64,000 nt of DNA from Flavobacterium frigoritolerans. Lineage in GTDB: Bacteria; Bacteroidota; Bacteroidia; Flavobacteriales; Flavobacteriaceae. The position numbers and the translations under genes are program-made. Shown piece after piece: positions 1 to 8,653 of the stretch. Position 1 is the first letter of the stretch, and every line of letters begins with the position of its first letter. The notes under the pieces are model-generated. The model was not told the DNA's origin, made no database searches, and worked only from the letters and a program-made list of their open reading frames with translations. Location of the stretch: assembly GCF_025847275.1 (NCBI RefSeq), contig NZ_JAOZEV010000002.1:310001-374000 (forward strand). Reading direction: 5' to 3'.

Positions 1-903
1 TCTATCTTCTTTAGTCGTTAACGTTTTATATTTGGCAACACCAATATTGTCTTTCACCAATTTTATCAGATATTCTAAAGCATAATCCTCTGAAACTAAT
101 CCTAGATTTATTCCATCTTCAAAATCAATAATAGTATAGCAAATATCATCGGCAGCTTCTACTAAATAAGCTAGAGGATGCCTTTCAAAACCAATATCGT
201 TTCCTGATTTATTAGGTAACATACCCATATCAACAGCTACCTTATTAAAAAAGTCTTTATCTGTCTGGAAGAAACCGTATTTTTTATCAGCTATATTATT
301 AGTCGGTTTTTTGGGTAAACTTTCTTTCGGGTATTTCATAAACGCTCCTAATGTAGCATATGAAATTCTGAGTCCTCCTTCTATTCCTGGTCGACTTGCT
401 GTTAGTACAGAAAACCCATTGGCATTACCTTCAAAATCTATTAAATCCTGCCATTCTTTATCCGACAAATGCTCTTTGTATTGTTGTCCTTTTCCTATAG
501 AGAAATATTCACCAATTGCTTTTTCTCCCGAATGTCCAAAAGGAGGATTCCCAATATCGTGTGCCAAAGATGCAGCTGCAACTATAGCACCAAAATCGTT
601 CATATGGTATCCGTGAACTTCTTTTAGATATGGATATTTTTCGATTATTTTTTTTCCTACCAAACGCCCTATTGAACGCCCTACAACCGAAACCTCTAAG
701 CTGTGCGTTAATCGGGTGTGCACAAAATCTGTTTTAGAAAGCGGAATCACCTGCGTTTTATCTTGTAAACTTCTAAACGCCGACGAAAATATTATTCGAT
801 CATAATCTACTTCAAATCCCAATCGCGTATCATCTTGTTCTACACGTAATCTTTTGCTAGTATCGCCTTGGCGTTTGAGTGATAAAAGTTGTTCCCAGTT
901 CAT
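1..903 (-). CDS. dgt: dGTP triphosphohydrolase (dGTPase), C-terminus cut by window edge
   Basis: Hydrolyses dGTP to deoxyguanosine and triphosphate, a housekeeping role in dNTP balance. The 301 visible codons start at the ATG ending at 903 (MNWEQLLSLK) and run off the left edge, so the C-terminal part is missing. HD-domain metal ligands are visible: His67 in HTRLTHSLEVS and His115-Asp116 in AHDIGNPPFGHSGE. An early DYDRIIFSSAFRSLQDKTQV segment is typical of the family. It is transcribed away from the Lrp gene upstream. Identification rests on the motif pair and overall similarity; the substrate is assumed from the family. Confidence 0.9.
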   Translation of the reverse strand, partial: MNWEQLLSLKRQGDTSKRLRVEQDDTRLGFEVDYDRIIFSSAFRSLQDKTQVIPLSKTDFVHTRLTHSLEVSVVGRSIGRLVGKKIIEKYPYLKEVHGYHMNDFGAIVAAASLAHDIGNPPFGHSGEKAIGEYFSIGKGQQYKEHLSDKEWQDLIDFEGNANGFSVLTASRPGIEGGLRISYATLGAFMKYPKESLPKKPTNNIADKKYGFFQTDKDFFNKVAVDMGMLPNKSGNDIGFERHPLAYLVEAADDICYTIIDFEDGINLGLVSEDYALEYLIKLVKDNIGVAKYKTLTTKEDR

Positions 904-981
904 TGTGATTTTAGATTGAAGATTAACGATTTTAGGTTATGAAAGGCAAAAATACATTTTTATTTTAGGACTTTGCACTGA

Positions 982-1443
982 TTAAAACTCTAATGCGGTA
1001 CTGTGTTTAATTTCTCCCATTACAAAAATACTGTTTGTATTGCCTATGTTTTCGATGGTAGATAATTTATTCATTACAAAATCCTGATAACTAGCCATAT
1101 CCTGAACAAGGATTTTTAGCATAAAATCATAATCTCCAGCAATATTATAACACTCTATAATTTCGGGAAGCGCAACAATATCTTTCACAAAATTGCTCCC
1201 TACATTTCTTGCATGTTCTTTTAATCGAACGTTACAAAAGACGGTCATACCACAATTCATTTTTTTCTTATCTAACAGAGCAACATATTTGGTAATATAT
1301 CCATCTCTTTCCAATCTTTTTATGCGCTCATAAACAGGTGTAACAGTCAGGAATAATTTGCTTGCTAGGTCTTTTGTATTGATATTTGAGTTTTCCTGAA
1401 GGTGTCTCAGGATCTCTAAATCGGTTTTATCTAAATTTTCCAT
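982..1443 (-). CDS. Lrp/AsnC family transcriptional regulator
   Basis: A 153-residue regulator of the feast/famine family, the usual length. An N-terminal winged helix-turn-helix (about residues 5-60, DLEILRHLQENSNINTKDLA) is followed by the RAM/AsnC ligand-binding domain (about 65-150). It is divergent from metE, 157 bp apart, so it probably controls metE and itself, perhaps sensing methionine or another amino acid. A perfect dyad, TTCAGTA-N5-TACTGAA, lies in the metE leader (1576-1594), and its half-site TCAGTA occurs at 1483-1488 near this gene's own start. The ligand is not visible from sequence. Confidence 0.9.
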   Translation of the reverse strand: MENLDKTDLEILRHLQENSNINTKDLASKLFLTVTPVYERIKRLERDGYITKYVALLDKKKMNCGMTVFCNVRLKEHARNVGSNFVKDIVALPEIIECYNIAGDYDFMLKILVQDMASYQDFVMNKLSTIENIGNTNSIFVMGEIKHSTALEF

Positions 1444-1567
1444 AGTAATTTTTACGGCTAAAGTTCGTTTTAAAACAATTAATCAGTATTATAATCTTCA
1501 AAAATCAACTTAATAAAGTTTATTTACTTAAATAAAAACCAAATATAAGTTTTAAAAACCAATACAA

Positions 1568-1594
1568 TAAATTTGTTCAGTAAAAAATACTGAA
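1568..1594 (+). promoter_or_regulatory. metE promoter -7 element and adjacent palindromic operator
   Basis: TAAATTTG at 1568-1575 fits the Bacteroidetes -7 element TAnnTTTG; no clear TTG is found at the expected -33 spacing, which suggests activator dependence. Immediately downstream, TTCAGTA-AAAAA-TACTGAA (1576-1594) is a perfect 7-5-7 inverted repeat just before the start codon. It is a good candidate site for the divergent Lrp protein, or a structure affecting translation. Confidence 0.5.
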
Positions 1595-1600
1595 ACAAAA

Positions 1601-3925
1601 ATGAAAACAAATAATTTAGGTTATCCTCGAATTGGCAGCAACAGAGAATTAAAAAAAGCTAGTGAATTATACTGGGCAGGGCAACTTTCGGCTGAAGAAC
1701 TTTTGGCTGTCGGAAAGAACATCCGTAAAGAAAACTGGCAATTACAGGCTGAATCTGGTATTGATTTAATTCCGTCAAATGATTTCTCATTTTACGATCA
1801 GGTTCTGGATTTAACATTGACATTAGGAGCAATTCCTGAACGTTACAATGATTTTGCAAAAACCAATTCTTCTATCGATTTGTATTTTGCAATGGCAAGA
1901 GGTTCTCAAAAAAAAGGACAAGATGTTGTTGCTATGGAAATGACAAAATGGTTTGACACCAATTACCATTATATTGTTCCTGAATTTACAAAAAACCAAA
2001 AGTTTACTCTATTTTCAGAAAAAATAATCAACGAGTTTAAAGAAGCTAATGATTTAGGTATTGCTACAAAACCTGTACTTATAGGCCCTATCTCTTACTT
2101 GCTTTTAGGGAAAGAGAAAGAAGAAGGCTTTCACCGAATTGATCTTATTGAATCATTACTTCCTGTATATTTTGAAATTTTCAAAAAACTAGAAGCCGAA
2201 AACGCAACTTATATTCAATTAGACGAGCCTTTCTTGGCTTTAAACTTAACTGATAAAGAAAGAAACGTTTTCACGAAAGTATATACCGAAATCAACAACC
2301 GTTTCCCGAATATCAAAATCATTCTTGCCAATTACTTCGATTGCTTTGGCGAAAACTTAGCTACAGCATTGGCTCTGCCTGTTGATACCTTGCACTTAGA
2401 CTTAGTTCGTTGTCCTTTACAACTAGATGATATTTTAGAATCGAAACAATTATCTCCAAACGCAAATCTTTCACTTGGTTTAGTAGATGGGAGAAATATC
2501 TGGAAAAATGACTTTAAAAATTCATTAGCAATTATTGAAAAAGCGGTAACAGCTCTTGGCGAAAACAGAATATTAATCGCTCCATCTTGTTCATTAATTC
2601 ATAGTCCTTGCGATTTAGAATTAGAAACAAACAATGAGACTCTTACTCCCGAAATTAAACAATGGCTGGCTTTTGCCAAACAAAAAATACAAGAAGTCGT
2701 TTTATTGAAACAGTTTGCTACCAAAGAAATAGATACTATAAACTCTATTCAATTTGCAGAAAATAATTTGGCAAACGAAAACAGAAAAACATCAAAATTA
2801 ATCCATAACGAATCGGTTAAAAATCGTGTAGCAAACATTGCTGCTGGTGATGATAAACGTAAAAACACTTTTGCTATTCGTCGTGAGAAGCAAATCGATG
2901 CTTTAAATCTTCCTTTGTTTCCAACTACTACAATTGGATCATTTCCGCAAACTCCTGAAGTGAGAAGCTGGAGAGCAAAATTCAAAAAAGGCGAATTAAC
3001 GCAACAACAATACGATGATTTAATAAAGAAAGAAACGGAAGAAACAATTCGTTTTCAAGAAGAAACCGGAATCGATGTTCTTGTTCATGGTGAATTTGAA
3101 CGTAATGATATGGTGGAATATTTTGGCGAGCAATTGGCTGGTTTTACATTTACTAAAAATGGTTGGGTACAAAGTTATGGTAGCCGCTGTGTGAAACCTC
3201 CTGTAATTTATGGGGACGTTTCTAGACCAAAACCAATGACTGTAAAATGGTCGAAATATGCCCAATCGCTAACTTCTAAATGGCTAAAAGGGATGTTAAC
3301 CGGACCTGTAACAATTCTGCAATGGTCATTTGTTCGTAATGACCAACCGCGTTCTCAAACCTGCACACAAATTGCATTGGCAATAAGAGATGAAGTTGTA
3401 GATCTTGAAGATGCTGGAATAAAAATCATCCAAATTGACGAACCTGCTATTCGTGAAGGATTGCCATTACGCAAAGAAGAATGGGCTACTTACTTGGATT
3501 GGGCCGTTAAAGCATTCCGAATTTCGGCTAGTGGCGTTAAAGACGATACTCAAATTCATACACATATGTGTTACAGCGAATTCAATGATATTATCCAAAA
3601 TATTGCCGATATGGATGCCGATGTAATCACTATCGAATGTTCGCGTTCGCAAATGGAATTACTTGATGCTTTTGCTGATTTTAAATATCCTAACGAAATA
3701 GGTCCTGGAGTTTATGACATTCACTCCCCACGCGTTCCTTCTAGCCAAGAAATGGTGAAATTATTAGAAAAGGCTTCGGCAGTTATTCCTGTAAACCAAC
3801 TTTGGGTTAATCCTGATTGTGGTTTAAAAACCCGTCATTGGGATGAAACAAAAAAAGCATTGATTGAGATGGTTGCTGCAGCTCAGGAAATGAGAGCAGC
3901 CGTGGAAACCGAAATAAGCTTATAA
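1601..3925 (+). CDS. metE: Cobalamin-independent methionine synthase
   Basis: Transfers the methyl group of 5-methyltetrahydropteroyl-triglutamate to homocysteine, the last step of methionine synthesis. At 774 residues it matches the family's two-barrel protein of about 750-770. The N-terminal barrel starts NNLGYPRIGSNRELKKA. The catalytic C-terminal barrel (from about residue 440, TTTIGSFPQTPEVR) carries the zinc-ligand segments HTHMCYSEF and VNPDCGLKTRHW. The ATG at 1601 gives the expected N-terminus. The window also encodes B12-dependent MetH, so this cell can make methionine with or without cobalamin. Transcription is divergent from the Lrp regulator. Confidence 0.97.
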   Translation: MKTNNLGYPRIGSNRELKKASELYWAGQLSAEELLAVGKNIRKENWQLQAESGIDLIPSNDFSFYDQVLDLTLTLGAIPERYNDFAKTNSSIDLYFAMARGSQKKGQDVVAMEMTKWFDTNYHYIVPEFTKNQKFTLFSEKIINEFKEANDLGIATKPVLIGPISYLLLGKEKEEGFHRIDLIESLLPVYFEIFKKLEAENATYIQLDEPFLALNLTDKERNVFTKVYTEINNRFPNIKIILANYFDCFGENLATALALPVDTLHLDLVRCPLQLDDILESKQLSPNANLSLGLVDGRNIWKNDFKNSLAIIEKAVTALGENRILIAPSCSLIHSPCDLELETNNETLTPEIKQWLAFAKQKIQEVVLLKQFATKEIDTINSIQFAENNLANENRKTSKLIHNESVKNRVANIAAGDDKRKNTFAIRREKQIDALNLPLFPTTTIGSFPQTPEVRSWRAKFKKGELTQQQYDDLIKKETEETIRFQEETGIDVLVHGEFERNDMVEYFGEQLAGFTFTKNGWVQSYGSRCVKPPVIYGDVSRPKPMTVKWSKYAQSLTSKWLKGMLTGPVTILQWSFVRNDQPRSQTCTQIALAIRDEVVDLEDAGIKIIQIDEPAIREGLPLRKEEWATYLDWAVKAFRISASGVKDDTQIHTHMCYSEFNDIIQNIADMDADVITIECSRSQMELLDAFADFKYPNEIGPGVYDIHSPRVPSSQEMVKLLEKASAVIPVNQLWVNPDCGLKTRHWDETKKALIEMVAAAQEMRAAVETEISL

Positions 3926-3961
3926 TTTTTGTTTAGCTATATTTTTTTTTATGTCAATTAT

Positions 3962-4006
3962 GTGAAGTCGATGCTCTTGTAGTTATGAGTTAGTTTTCGA
4001 CTTCAC
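3962..4006 (+). terminator. Inverted repeat downstream of metE, possible terminator
   Basis: GTGAAGTCGA (3962-3971) pairs perfectly with TCGACTTCAC (3997-4006) across a 25-base loop, with T-rich sequence about ten bases further on. It is the only dyad after metE. Its long loop and displaced T-run make it a weak intrinsic terminator. Confidence 0.4.
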
Positions 4007-4092
4007 TTATGTTGGCTTTATTTTTTGAAGTAGAAAATTTATATAATTATTATCTATTTTTTTATAACTTGACTTTTTATTATCTTTGAACT

Positions 4093-4506
4093 ATGAGCAC
4101 AGCAACAAAACCAAGACATATTGGCAGAAATATAAGCCGAATTAGAGAACTTCGAGGTATAAAACAAGAAGCGCTAGCAGATGCAATTGGCGTTAGCCAA
4201 CAATCTGTATCTAATATTGAATCAAGCGAAACTGTAGATAAAGAAAAACTTGTCGAAATTGCAAAAGCTCTTGGTGTAACTGTAGAGGCAATCAAAAACT
4301 TTTCAGAAGAAGGTGTTATAAATTATTTTAATAACTTTAATGATAATATTGTTACCACTGGAAGTATTTTTGCAAATAATTGTACCTTCAATCCTTTAGA
4401 TAAATTAATTGAAGCTTACCAAGAAAACAAAAATCTTTACGAACGTTTGTTACAAGCTGAAAAAGAAAAAATTGAATATTTAGAAAATTCACTAAAAGGA
4501 AAATAG
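4093..4506 (+). CDS. XRE-family helix-turn-helix regulator
   Basis: A 137-residue protein with an N-terminal HTH_3 domain (about residues 10-66: NISRIRELRGIKQEALADAIGVSQQSVSNIE) and a C-terminal tail ending in a charged helix (LLQAEKEKIEYLENSLK) likely to be coiled coil. A -7-like TATCTTTG (4081-4088) is only four bases before the ATG, so the mRNA may be leaderless or nearly so. A strong terminator follows. The target is unknown. It opens the small accessory patch that includes the toxin-like gene, which it might regulate. Confidence 0.85.
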   Translation: MSTATKPRHIGRNISRIRELRGIKQEALADAIGVSQQSVSNIESSETVDKEKLVEIAKALGVTVEAIKNFSEEGVINYFNNFNDNIVTTGSIFANNCTFNPLDKLIEAYQENKNLYERLLQAEKEKIEYLENSLKGK

Positions 4507-4532
4507 CCTTTTACAAAAAATATATTAATTCC

Positions 4533-4560
4533 AAAAAAGAGACTCTAGAGTCTCTTTTTT
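4533..4560 (+). terminator. Intrinsic terminator after XRE gene
   Basis: A perfect palindrome in which AGAGACTC pairs with GAGTCTCT, flanked by A6 and T6, ends 54 bases after the XRE stop codon. It can work in both directions. Confidence 0.85.
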
Positions 4561-4728
4561 GTTTTATAAGATTAATTGTAGTTGCAAGTCTCAAAAGACA
4601 TTTTGTATTAATTAAGATGCTTTTGTATTTTATTAATTTACATGTTCTCTTTGGGTATATCCGAGTAAACAGGTTAACTGCTTCCTAAACAAATAAGGTG
4701 AATATTTATTGTAAGTAAGACAATTTAT

Positions 4729-5529
4729 ATGTATTATTACACCAAAAGATGTAATAACCTACAAATAAGTATTGTGTTTAGAAATTTTGACAACTTTAAT
4801 AATTTAGCAAAAGAGGATGATCTTGGGCAGTATTTTTCATATTCGGCCTATAACAACGATTTATTACAATTAGCTGATTTTTATGGACGAACTCCATTTG
4901 ATTGGTACAGAAATAAAAATACTGGTCAAATAATTTGGCTTGACGGACGTGCTCAAATTGACCACTATTCTAATTTAGGACATACCTGGGGAAAGACGTT
5001 TATTAATGGTAATCGAATATTATTAGATGGAGACACCAAACTAATAACTTATAACGGAAAAGTTATTCATGATTTCAGTAAAAAGTCATTTAGTTTTGGA
5101 GAAATTCCAAAATCATTCCGTTTTGGAGGAATTGCATTTTCTGACAGAGGAAACAATCAAGATCCAAGCTCCTTGCGCCGAGGCACGAGAGATGCTACAT
5201 GGATTGATTTTAGAGGTGCTTTTGAAGCTCTTACTATTATAATGGGATTTGAAAGAAGAGGTAGCATTTCAAAAGGAAAAGGAACTAATGGAGGAAAACC
5301 AACAAAGGAAAACAAAACTGATGATTTTATTACTGCAACCGATCATAGTGCGAATGCTATAAAGGCAGGGAAATCTACATATGAAGAGGCAGGCAAGAAA
5401 AGAGATAATACAACTCCAGCCTCTGCTCAAAAAACAGAATATATTCAAATATTTAATAATCCCAATGACCCGAATAAAAATGAATATATGAGAAGAGATA
5501 TTTATGAAAAACAACAAAAAAAGAAATAA
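4729..5529 (+). CDS. Toxin-like orphan protein (Rhs C-terminal-like)
   Basis: A 266-residue protein with no signal peptide. The stretch DWYRNKNTGQIIWLDGRAQ (about residues 59-77) followed by a SNLGHTWG segment resembles the junction regions of Rhs/polymorphic toxin C-terminal tails in Flavobacteria, but no Rhs core precedes it. The C-terminal third is low-complexity and Lys/Asn-rich. It ends immediately before a gene with YwqK-like repeats (next ATG begins at the base after its stop), the arrangement expected for toxin plus immunity. The start at 4729 is the first Met after upstream stops; the N-terminus may be degraded. The function is not established. Confidence 0.55.
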   Translation: MYYYTKRCNNLQISIVFRNFDNFNNLAKEDDLGQYFSYSAYNNDLLQLADFYGRTPFDWYRNKNTGQIIWLDGRAQIDHYSNLGHTWGKTFINGNRILLDGDTKLITYNGKVIHDFSKKSFSFGEIPKSFRFGGIAFSDRGNNQDPSSLRRGTRDATWIDFRGAFEALTIIMGFERRGSISKGKGTNGGKPTKENKTDDFITATDHSANAIKAGKSTYEEAGKKRDNTTPASAQKTEYIQIFNNPNDPNKNEYMRRDIYEKQQKKK

Positions 5530-6303
5530 ATGAAAAATAAAATAATACTAGTCGTAATTTCTGTTACACTTTTTGGGGTACTACTATTTCATTTTTGTTT
5601 TAAAGATGATAGAGTACATACTTTAAAGCAATATTTCCCAGATACAAAAACAACAGATATATCAGAATATATTATTAGAAATGGAGATACTATTTTTGAA
5701 GGCAAGTACTCACGATACAATAAAAAAGGAATAAAAATAGCAGAAGGTCAATTCATAGATAATGAGCCAAATGGTATCTGTTCTTACTATTACGATGATG
5801 GTAAAATAGAATCCACTCACTATAAAGAAAATAGTAAAATCACTTTAGAAAGTACTTTTTATGACACAATAGGATTGATAAATAAATATGTTATGTATAA
5901 TGATTTTGGAAAATCTTGCTTTATTATCAGCTATGATGAAAAAGGAGTGAGGGAATATAGAGGATATCCAATATTAGAAGTATATCAATATAAGTTTACT
6001 CATAAAAAACAATATAATATTAAAACTGAGCAGCTGTTAAGAGTTGGTGATACCTTAAAATATCAATATTTACTAGCTAATTTACCGAATACCAAACGTA
6101 GTTTTAAAGTGGAAAATATGAGTATCGATGATAGAGATATTAAAAGAACCACAAAACATAACGCGCCAACAAGGGTTAATGTGGAAGAAATTTTAATAAA
6201 AAAAGGAACAAATACAATTAGAGCAATTGTTAAATACGAATTTGTAGATAAAATTACTCCTGTTTTTAATGACACACTTACTTTTGATGTAAATGTGAAC
6301 TAA
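5530..6303 (+). CDS. Membrane-anchored protein with YwqK/MORN-like repeats, possible immunity protein
   Basis: A 257-residue protein with an N-terminal membrane segment (about residues 4-24, IILVVISVTLFGVLLFHF) and no lipobox. The central region (about 50-110) contains repeats of the type RYNKKGIKIAEGQFIDNEPNG, as in the YwqK family of antitoxin-like proteins. The C-terminal part (about 165-257) has a beta-rich look and contains RVGDTLKYQYLLANLPNTKR. It directly abuts the toxin-like gene and is followed by a shorter paralogue. An immunity role is inferred only from position and repeat type. Confidence 0.6.
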   Translation: MKNKIILVVISVTLFGVLLFHFCFKDDRVHTLKQYFPDTKTTDISEYIIRNGDTIFEGKYSRYNKKGIKIAEGQFIDNEPNGICSYYYDDGKIESTHYKENSKITLESTFYDTIGLINKYVMYNDFGKSCFIISYDEKGVREYRGYPILEVYQYKFTHKKQYNIKTEQLLRVGDTLKYQYLLANLPNTKRSFKVENMSIDDRDIKRTTKHNAPTRVNVEEILIKKGTNTIRAIVKYEFVDKITPVFNDTLTFDVNVN

Positions 6304-6364
6304 TTAATATCGCACAATCAGTACAGAATAGAAGAAATATTTAAGAATCTTAATAAAAGAAATA

Positions 6365-7033
6365 ATGAAAAAGAAATATATGATAGTAGTGTTCAATGTG
6401 ATACTTGGTTTGATCGTCCTATTTTTTTATTCTAATTATAAAAAAGCTTACACATTAAAAGAATATTCTCCTGATATAAAACATGAAAAAGAGATATCTG
6501 AATATGTTATTAAAAATGGAGAGTCTGTTTTGCATGACAAATTAGTGCGTTATAATGAAAAAGGAAATGAAGTCGTTGAAGAAAGGATTGATAACTTTCC
6601 ATCAGGAAAAATTATGCGTTATACATCATACGATGATTCAGGCATACAAGCTTTTACTATTCTTTATGATGAAAAAGGAAATGTCGAAAACTTTAAAGGA
6701 CATCCATTAATAGAAACCTATCAAAATAAAATAGCAAGCAAAAGACGACTTAAAGAAGATGTTAATCAATATTTGAAAGTTGGAGACACCTTAAAACATC
6801 ATTATTTAATAGCAAATATACCTAATGCTAAACGTACTTTAAAGATTGAAAATATAGATAATACAAACGCTAAACGGACATTAAAGAAAACATCTCAGAT
6901 AGGCATTGAAGTAAAAGAAGTATTAATTAAAAAGGGAATTAATACAATACAAACAGTTGTTAATTATAAATTTAATGATAAAGAAAAAACTTCCATTACT
7001 TATACAGAATCTTTTGAGGTTGAGGTTCATTAA
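6365..7033 (+). CDS. Shorter tandem paralogue of the preceding membrane protein
   Basis: A 222-residue protein with an N-terminal membrane helix (about residues 4-22). It aligns with the preceding gene through ISEYVIKNGES, LYDEKGNVENFKGHPLIETYQ and KVGDTLKHHYLIANIPNAKR, but lacks roughly 35-40 residues of the repeat region. This is a tandem duplication with divergence, a pattern common for immunity genes. No function is known. The gene ends just before a bidirectional terminator shared with the convergent outer-membrane protein gene. Confidence 0.6.
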   Translation: MKKKYMIVVFNVILGLIVLFFYSNYKKAYTLKEYSPDIKHEKEISEYVIKNGESVLHDKLVRYNEKGNEVVEERIDNFPSGKIMRYTSYDDSGIQAFTILYDEKGNVENFKGHPLIETYQNKIASKRRLKEDVNQYLKVGDTLKHHYLIANIPNAKRTLKIENIDNTNAKRTLKKTSQIGIEVKEVLIKKGINTIQTVVNYKFNDKEKTSITYTESFEVEVH

Positions 7034-7085
7034 GCAAAACTCATTCGTAGAGCTGTTCATTTGAACACATTTAAGTCTTGAAAAA

Positions 7086-7116
7086 TAAAAAAAGCACCCT
7101 AATTTGGGTGCTTTTT
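7086..7116. terminator. Bidirectional intrinsic terminator between convergent genes
   Basis: AAAGCACCC and GGGTGCTTT pair around a TAATTT loop, flanked by A-rich and T-rich tracts. The element sits between the plus-strand paralogue (ends 7033) and the minus-strand barrel protein (ends 7139). A near-identical copy lies at 7876-7904. Confidence 0.9.
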
Positions 7117-7138
7117 AAAATTGAGAACCAATCTAAAA

Positions 7139-7717
7139 TTAGAAGTTTTTAGAAATTCCGATATTAACAGTTTTACCAAAATTAAAGTAGAATTTACGAA
7201 CATCAGTACCATTAATCTCATAATCAAATGTTTCATAGCCTAAACCACCAATACTGAAGTTTAAACCAAAACCTTTTTTCATATTGATAAAAAGAGCTGG
7301 AGTTATTCCAACATAAATTCCATCAGCTTTATATTTTTTAGTAATTGCGCCATCATAAGTTTTTGTTTGCTGGTTCTGAAAACCTGCTCCTAAATCAGCA
7401 AATACAGAAAAAGTTTGGCTTAATGGCACAGAATAACGTACAAATGCTCCATATTTAAATTCTTTGTATTTACCAACTGATTCACCGTTAGTTTCTTTTG
7501 AAGATGATACTGCAAATTCTCCTCCTATAGTCCAATTATCATTAAATTGATACCCAATTTTAGGAGAAAAACTAAATAGATCAGACTTCCTTTTAACCAA
7601 ATCATTATCTGCAGTTTGAGAAGAATACCCAATGTTTCCACCAACTAAGATTGTTCCCTTTTGGGCATTTGCAAAGCTAAATGTAGCTAATGCAAGAATA
7701 AGTAGCATTTTTTTCAT
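7139..7717 (-). CDS. Outer-membrane beta-barrel protein (OmpW/OprF-like size)
   Basis: A small secreted barrel. The start is placed at 7717 because MKKMLLILALATFSFANAQ is a clean signal peptide cleaved after AQ; an upstream Met would add an unlikely hydrophobic extension. The mature part of about 175 residues has alternating beta-strand pattern, with FSFSPKIGYQFNDNWTIGGEF and FVRYSVPLSQTFSVFADLGAGF, and ends in aromatic Phe (SKNF), as barrels do. It is a tandem paralogue of the gene at 7926-8507. The cargo, if any, is unknown. Confidence 0.8.
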   Translation of the reverse strand: MKKMLLILALATFSFANAQKGTILVGGNIGYSSQTADNDLVKRKSDLFSFSPKIGYQFNDNWTIGGEFAVSSSKETNGESVGKYKEFKYGAFVRYSVPLSQTFSVFADLGAGFQNQQTKTYDGAITKKYKADGIYVGITPALFINMKKGFGLNFSIGGLGYETFDYEINGTDVRKFYFNFGKTVNIGISKNF

Positions 7718-7875
7718 ATTAATGTTTATTAAGTTATTACAGCTACTCAACAACAAAAATACCATCATTTAACCTCAACAGGTTTAATAACAATTTGTTA
7801 AAAAAACACATTAAATAAAGCTTTTGAAATCATGGTTTAATAACATAAGAAACGAAAACGTTACTTCTAAGCACA

Positions 7876-7904
7876 AAAAAAGCACCCTAATTTGGGTGCT
7901 TTTA
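7876..7904 (-). terminator. Intrinsic terminator, duplicated copy
   Basis: The same AGCACCC/GGGTGCT hairpin as at 7086-7116, followed by the same 3' gene end. It terminates the second barrel gene and shows that the duplication unit included the terminator. Confidence 0.85.
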
Positions 7905-7925
7905 AAATTGAAAACTAATCTAAGA

Positions 7926-8507
7926 TTAGAAGTTTTTAGAAATTCCAATACCAACTTCTCTACCGAAATTAAAGAAGAAATTACTAACATCAGGACCGTT
8001 GTTATCGTAGCTTAATGTTTCGTAACCTAAACCACCGATATTGAAGTTTAAACCAAAACCGTTTTTCATGTTAATGAAAAGAGCTGGAGTAATACCTACG
8101 TACATACCATCAGCTTTAGATTTTGAATAAGCATTTCCAGGACCGTATTCTTTATTTTTAGCATTTTGAAAACCTGCACCCATATCAGCAAAAACAGAAA
8201 AAGTTGCACTTAATGGCACAGAATAACGTACAAATGCTCCTATTTTGAAAGCATTGTTTTTTTCTTCTGTAATTCCATTGTCTTCATTAGATGATGCTAC
8301 AGTAAATTCACCCCCAACTGTCCAGTTATCGTTAAATTGGTAACCTACTTTAGGAGAAAAGCTAAAAGTATTTGTTTTTTCTTCACTAAATTTGAATTCT
8401 GATTTTTCAGAAGTGTACGAGATGTTTCCACCAACTAAGATTGATCCTTTTTGAGCATTTGCAAAGCTAAAAGTAGCTAATGCAAGAATAAGTAAAAATT
8501 TTTTCAT
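7926..8507 (-). CDS. Outer-membrane beta-barrel protein, tandem paralogue
   Basis: The start is placed at 8507, where MKKFLLILALATFSFANAQ forms a signal peptide nearly identical to that of its neighbour. The mature protein shares FSFSPKVGYQFNDNWTVGGEF, FVRYSVPLSATFSVFADMG and the C-terminal SKNF. The copies differ most in presumed surface loops (about residues 45-55 and 85-95), as expected of an exposed protein. It is transcribed in the same direction as its neighbour, each copy having its own terminator. Confidence 0.8.
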   Translation of the reverse strand: MKKFLLILALATFSFANAQKGSILVGGNISYTSEKSEFKFSEEKTNTFSFSPKVGYQFNDNWTVGGEFTVASSNEDNGITEEKNNAFKIGAFVRYSVPLSATFSVFADMGAGFQNAKNKEYGPGNAYSKSKADGMYVGITPALFINMKNGFGLNFNIGGLGYETLSYDNNGPDVSNFFFNFGREVGIGISKNF

Positions 8508-8628
8508 TTTATTTGTTTGTTTAATTTGATATTCCTTTAACAATAACGGTGCCGCTGCTGTTGAGCTTTAAGTTTTTTTTATGATTTCTTTAAAAGACAA
8601 AAATTTAGTAATCAAGCAGATTTCTGTT

Positions 8629-8636
8629 TACTTTTG
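8629..8636 (+). promoter_or_regulatory. gldA promoter -7 element
   Basis: TACTTTTG fits TAnnTTTG exactly and lies 17 bases before the ATG of gldA, leaving a very short leader. No convincing -33 TTG is seen at normal spacing. Confidence 0.5.
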
Positions 8637-8653
8637 CAACAAATAAAAAAGTC

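Noticed and set aside
3020..3265. Antisense frame in metE
   Set aside because: Complete overlap with a strongly supported metE; no independent signals.
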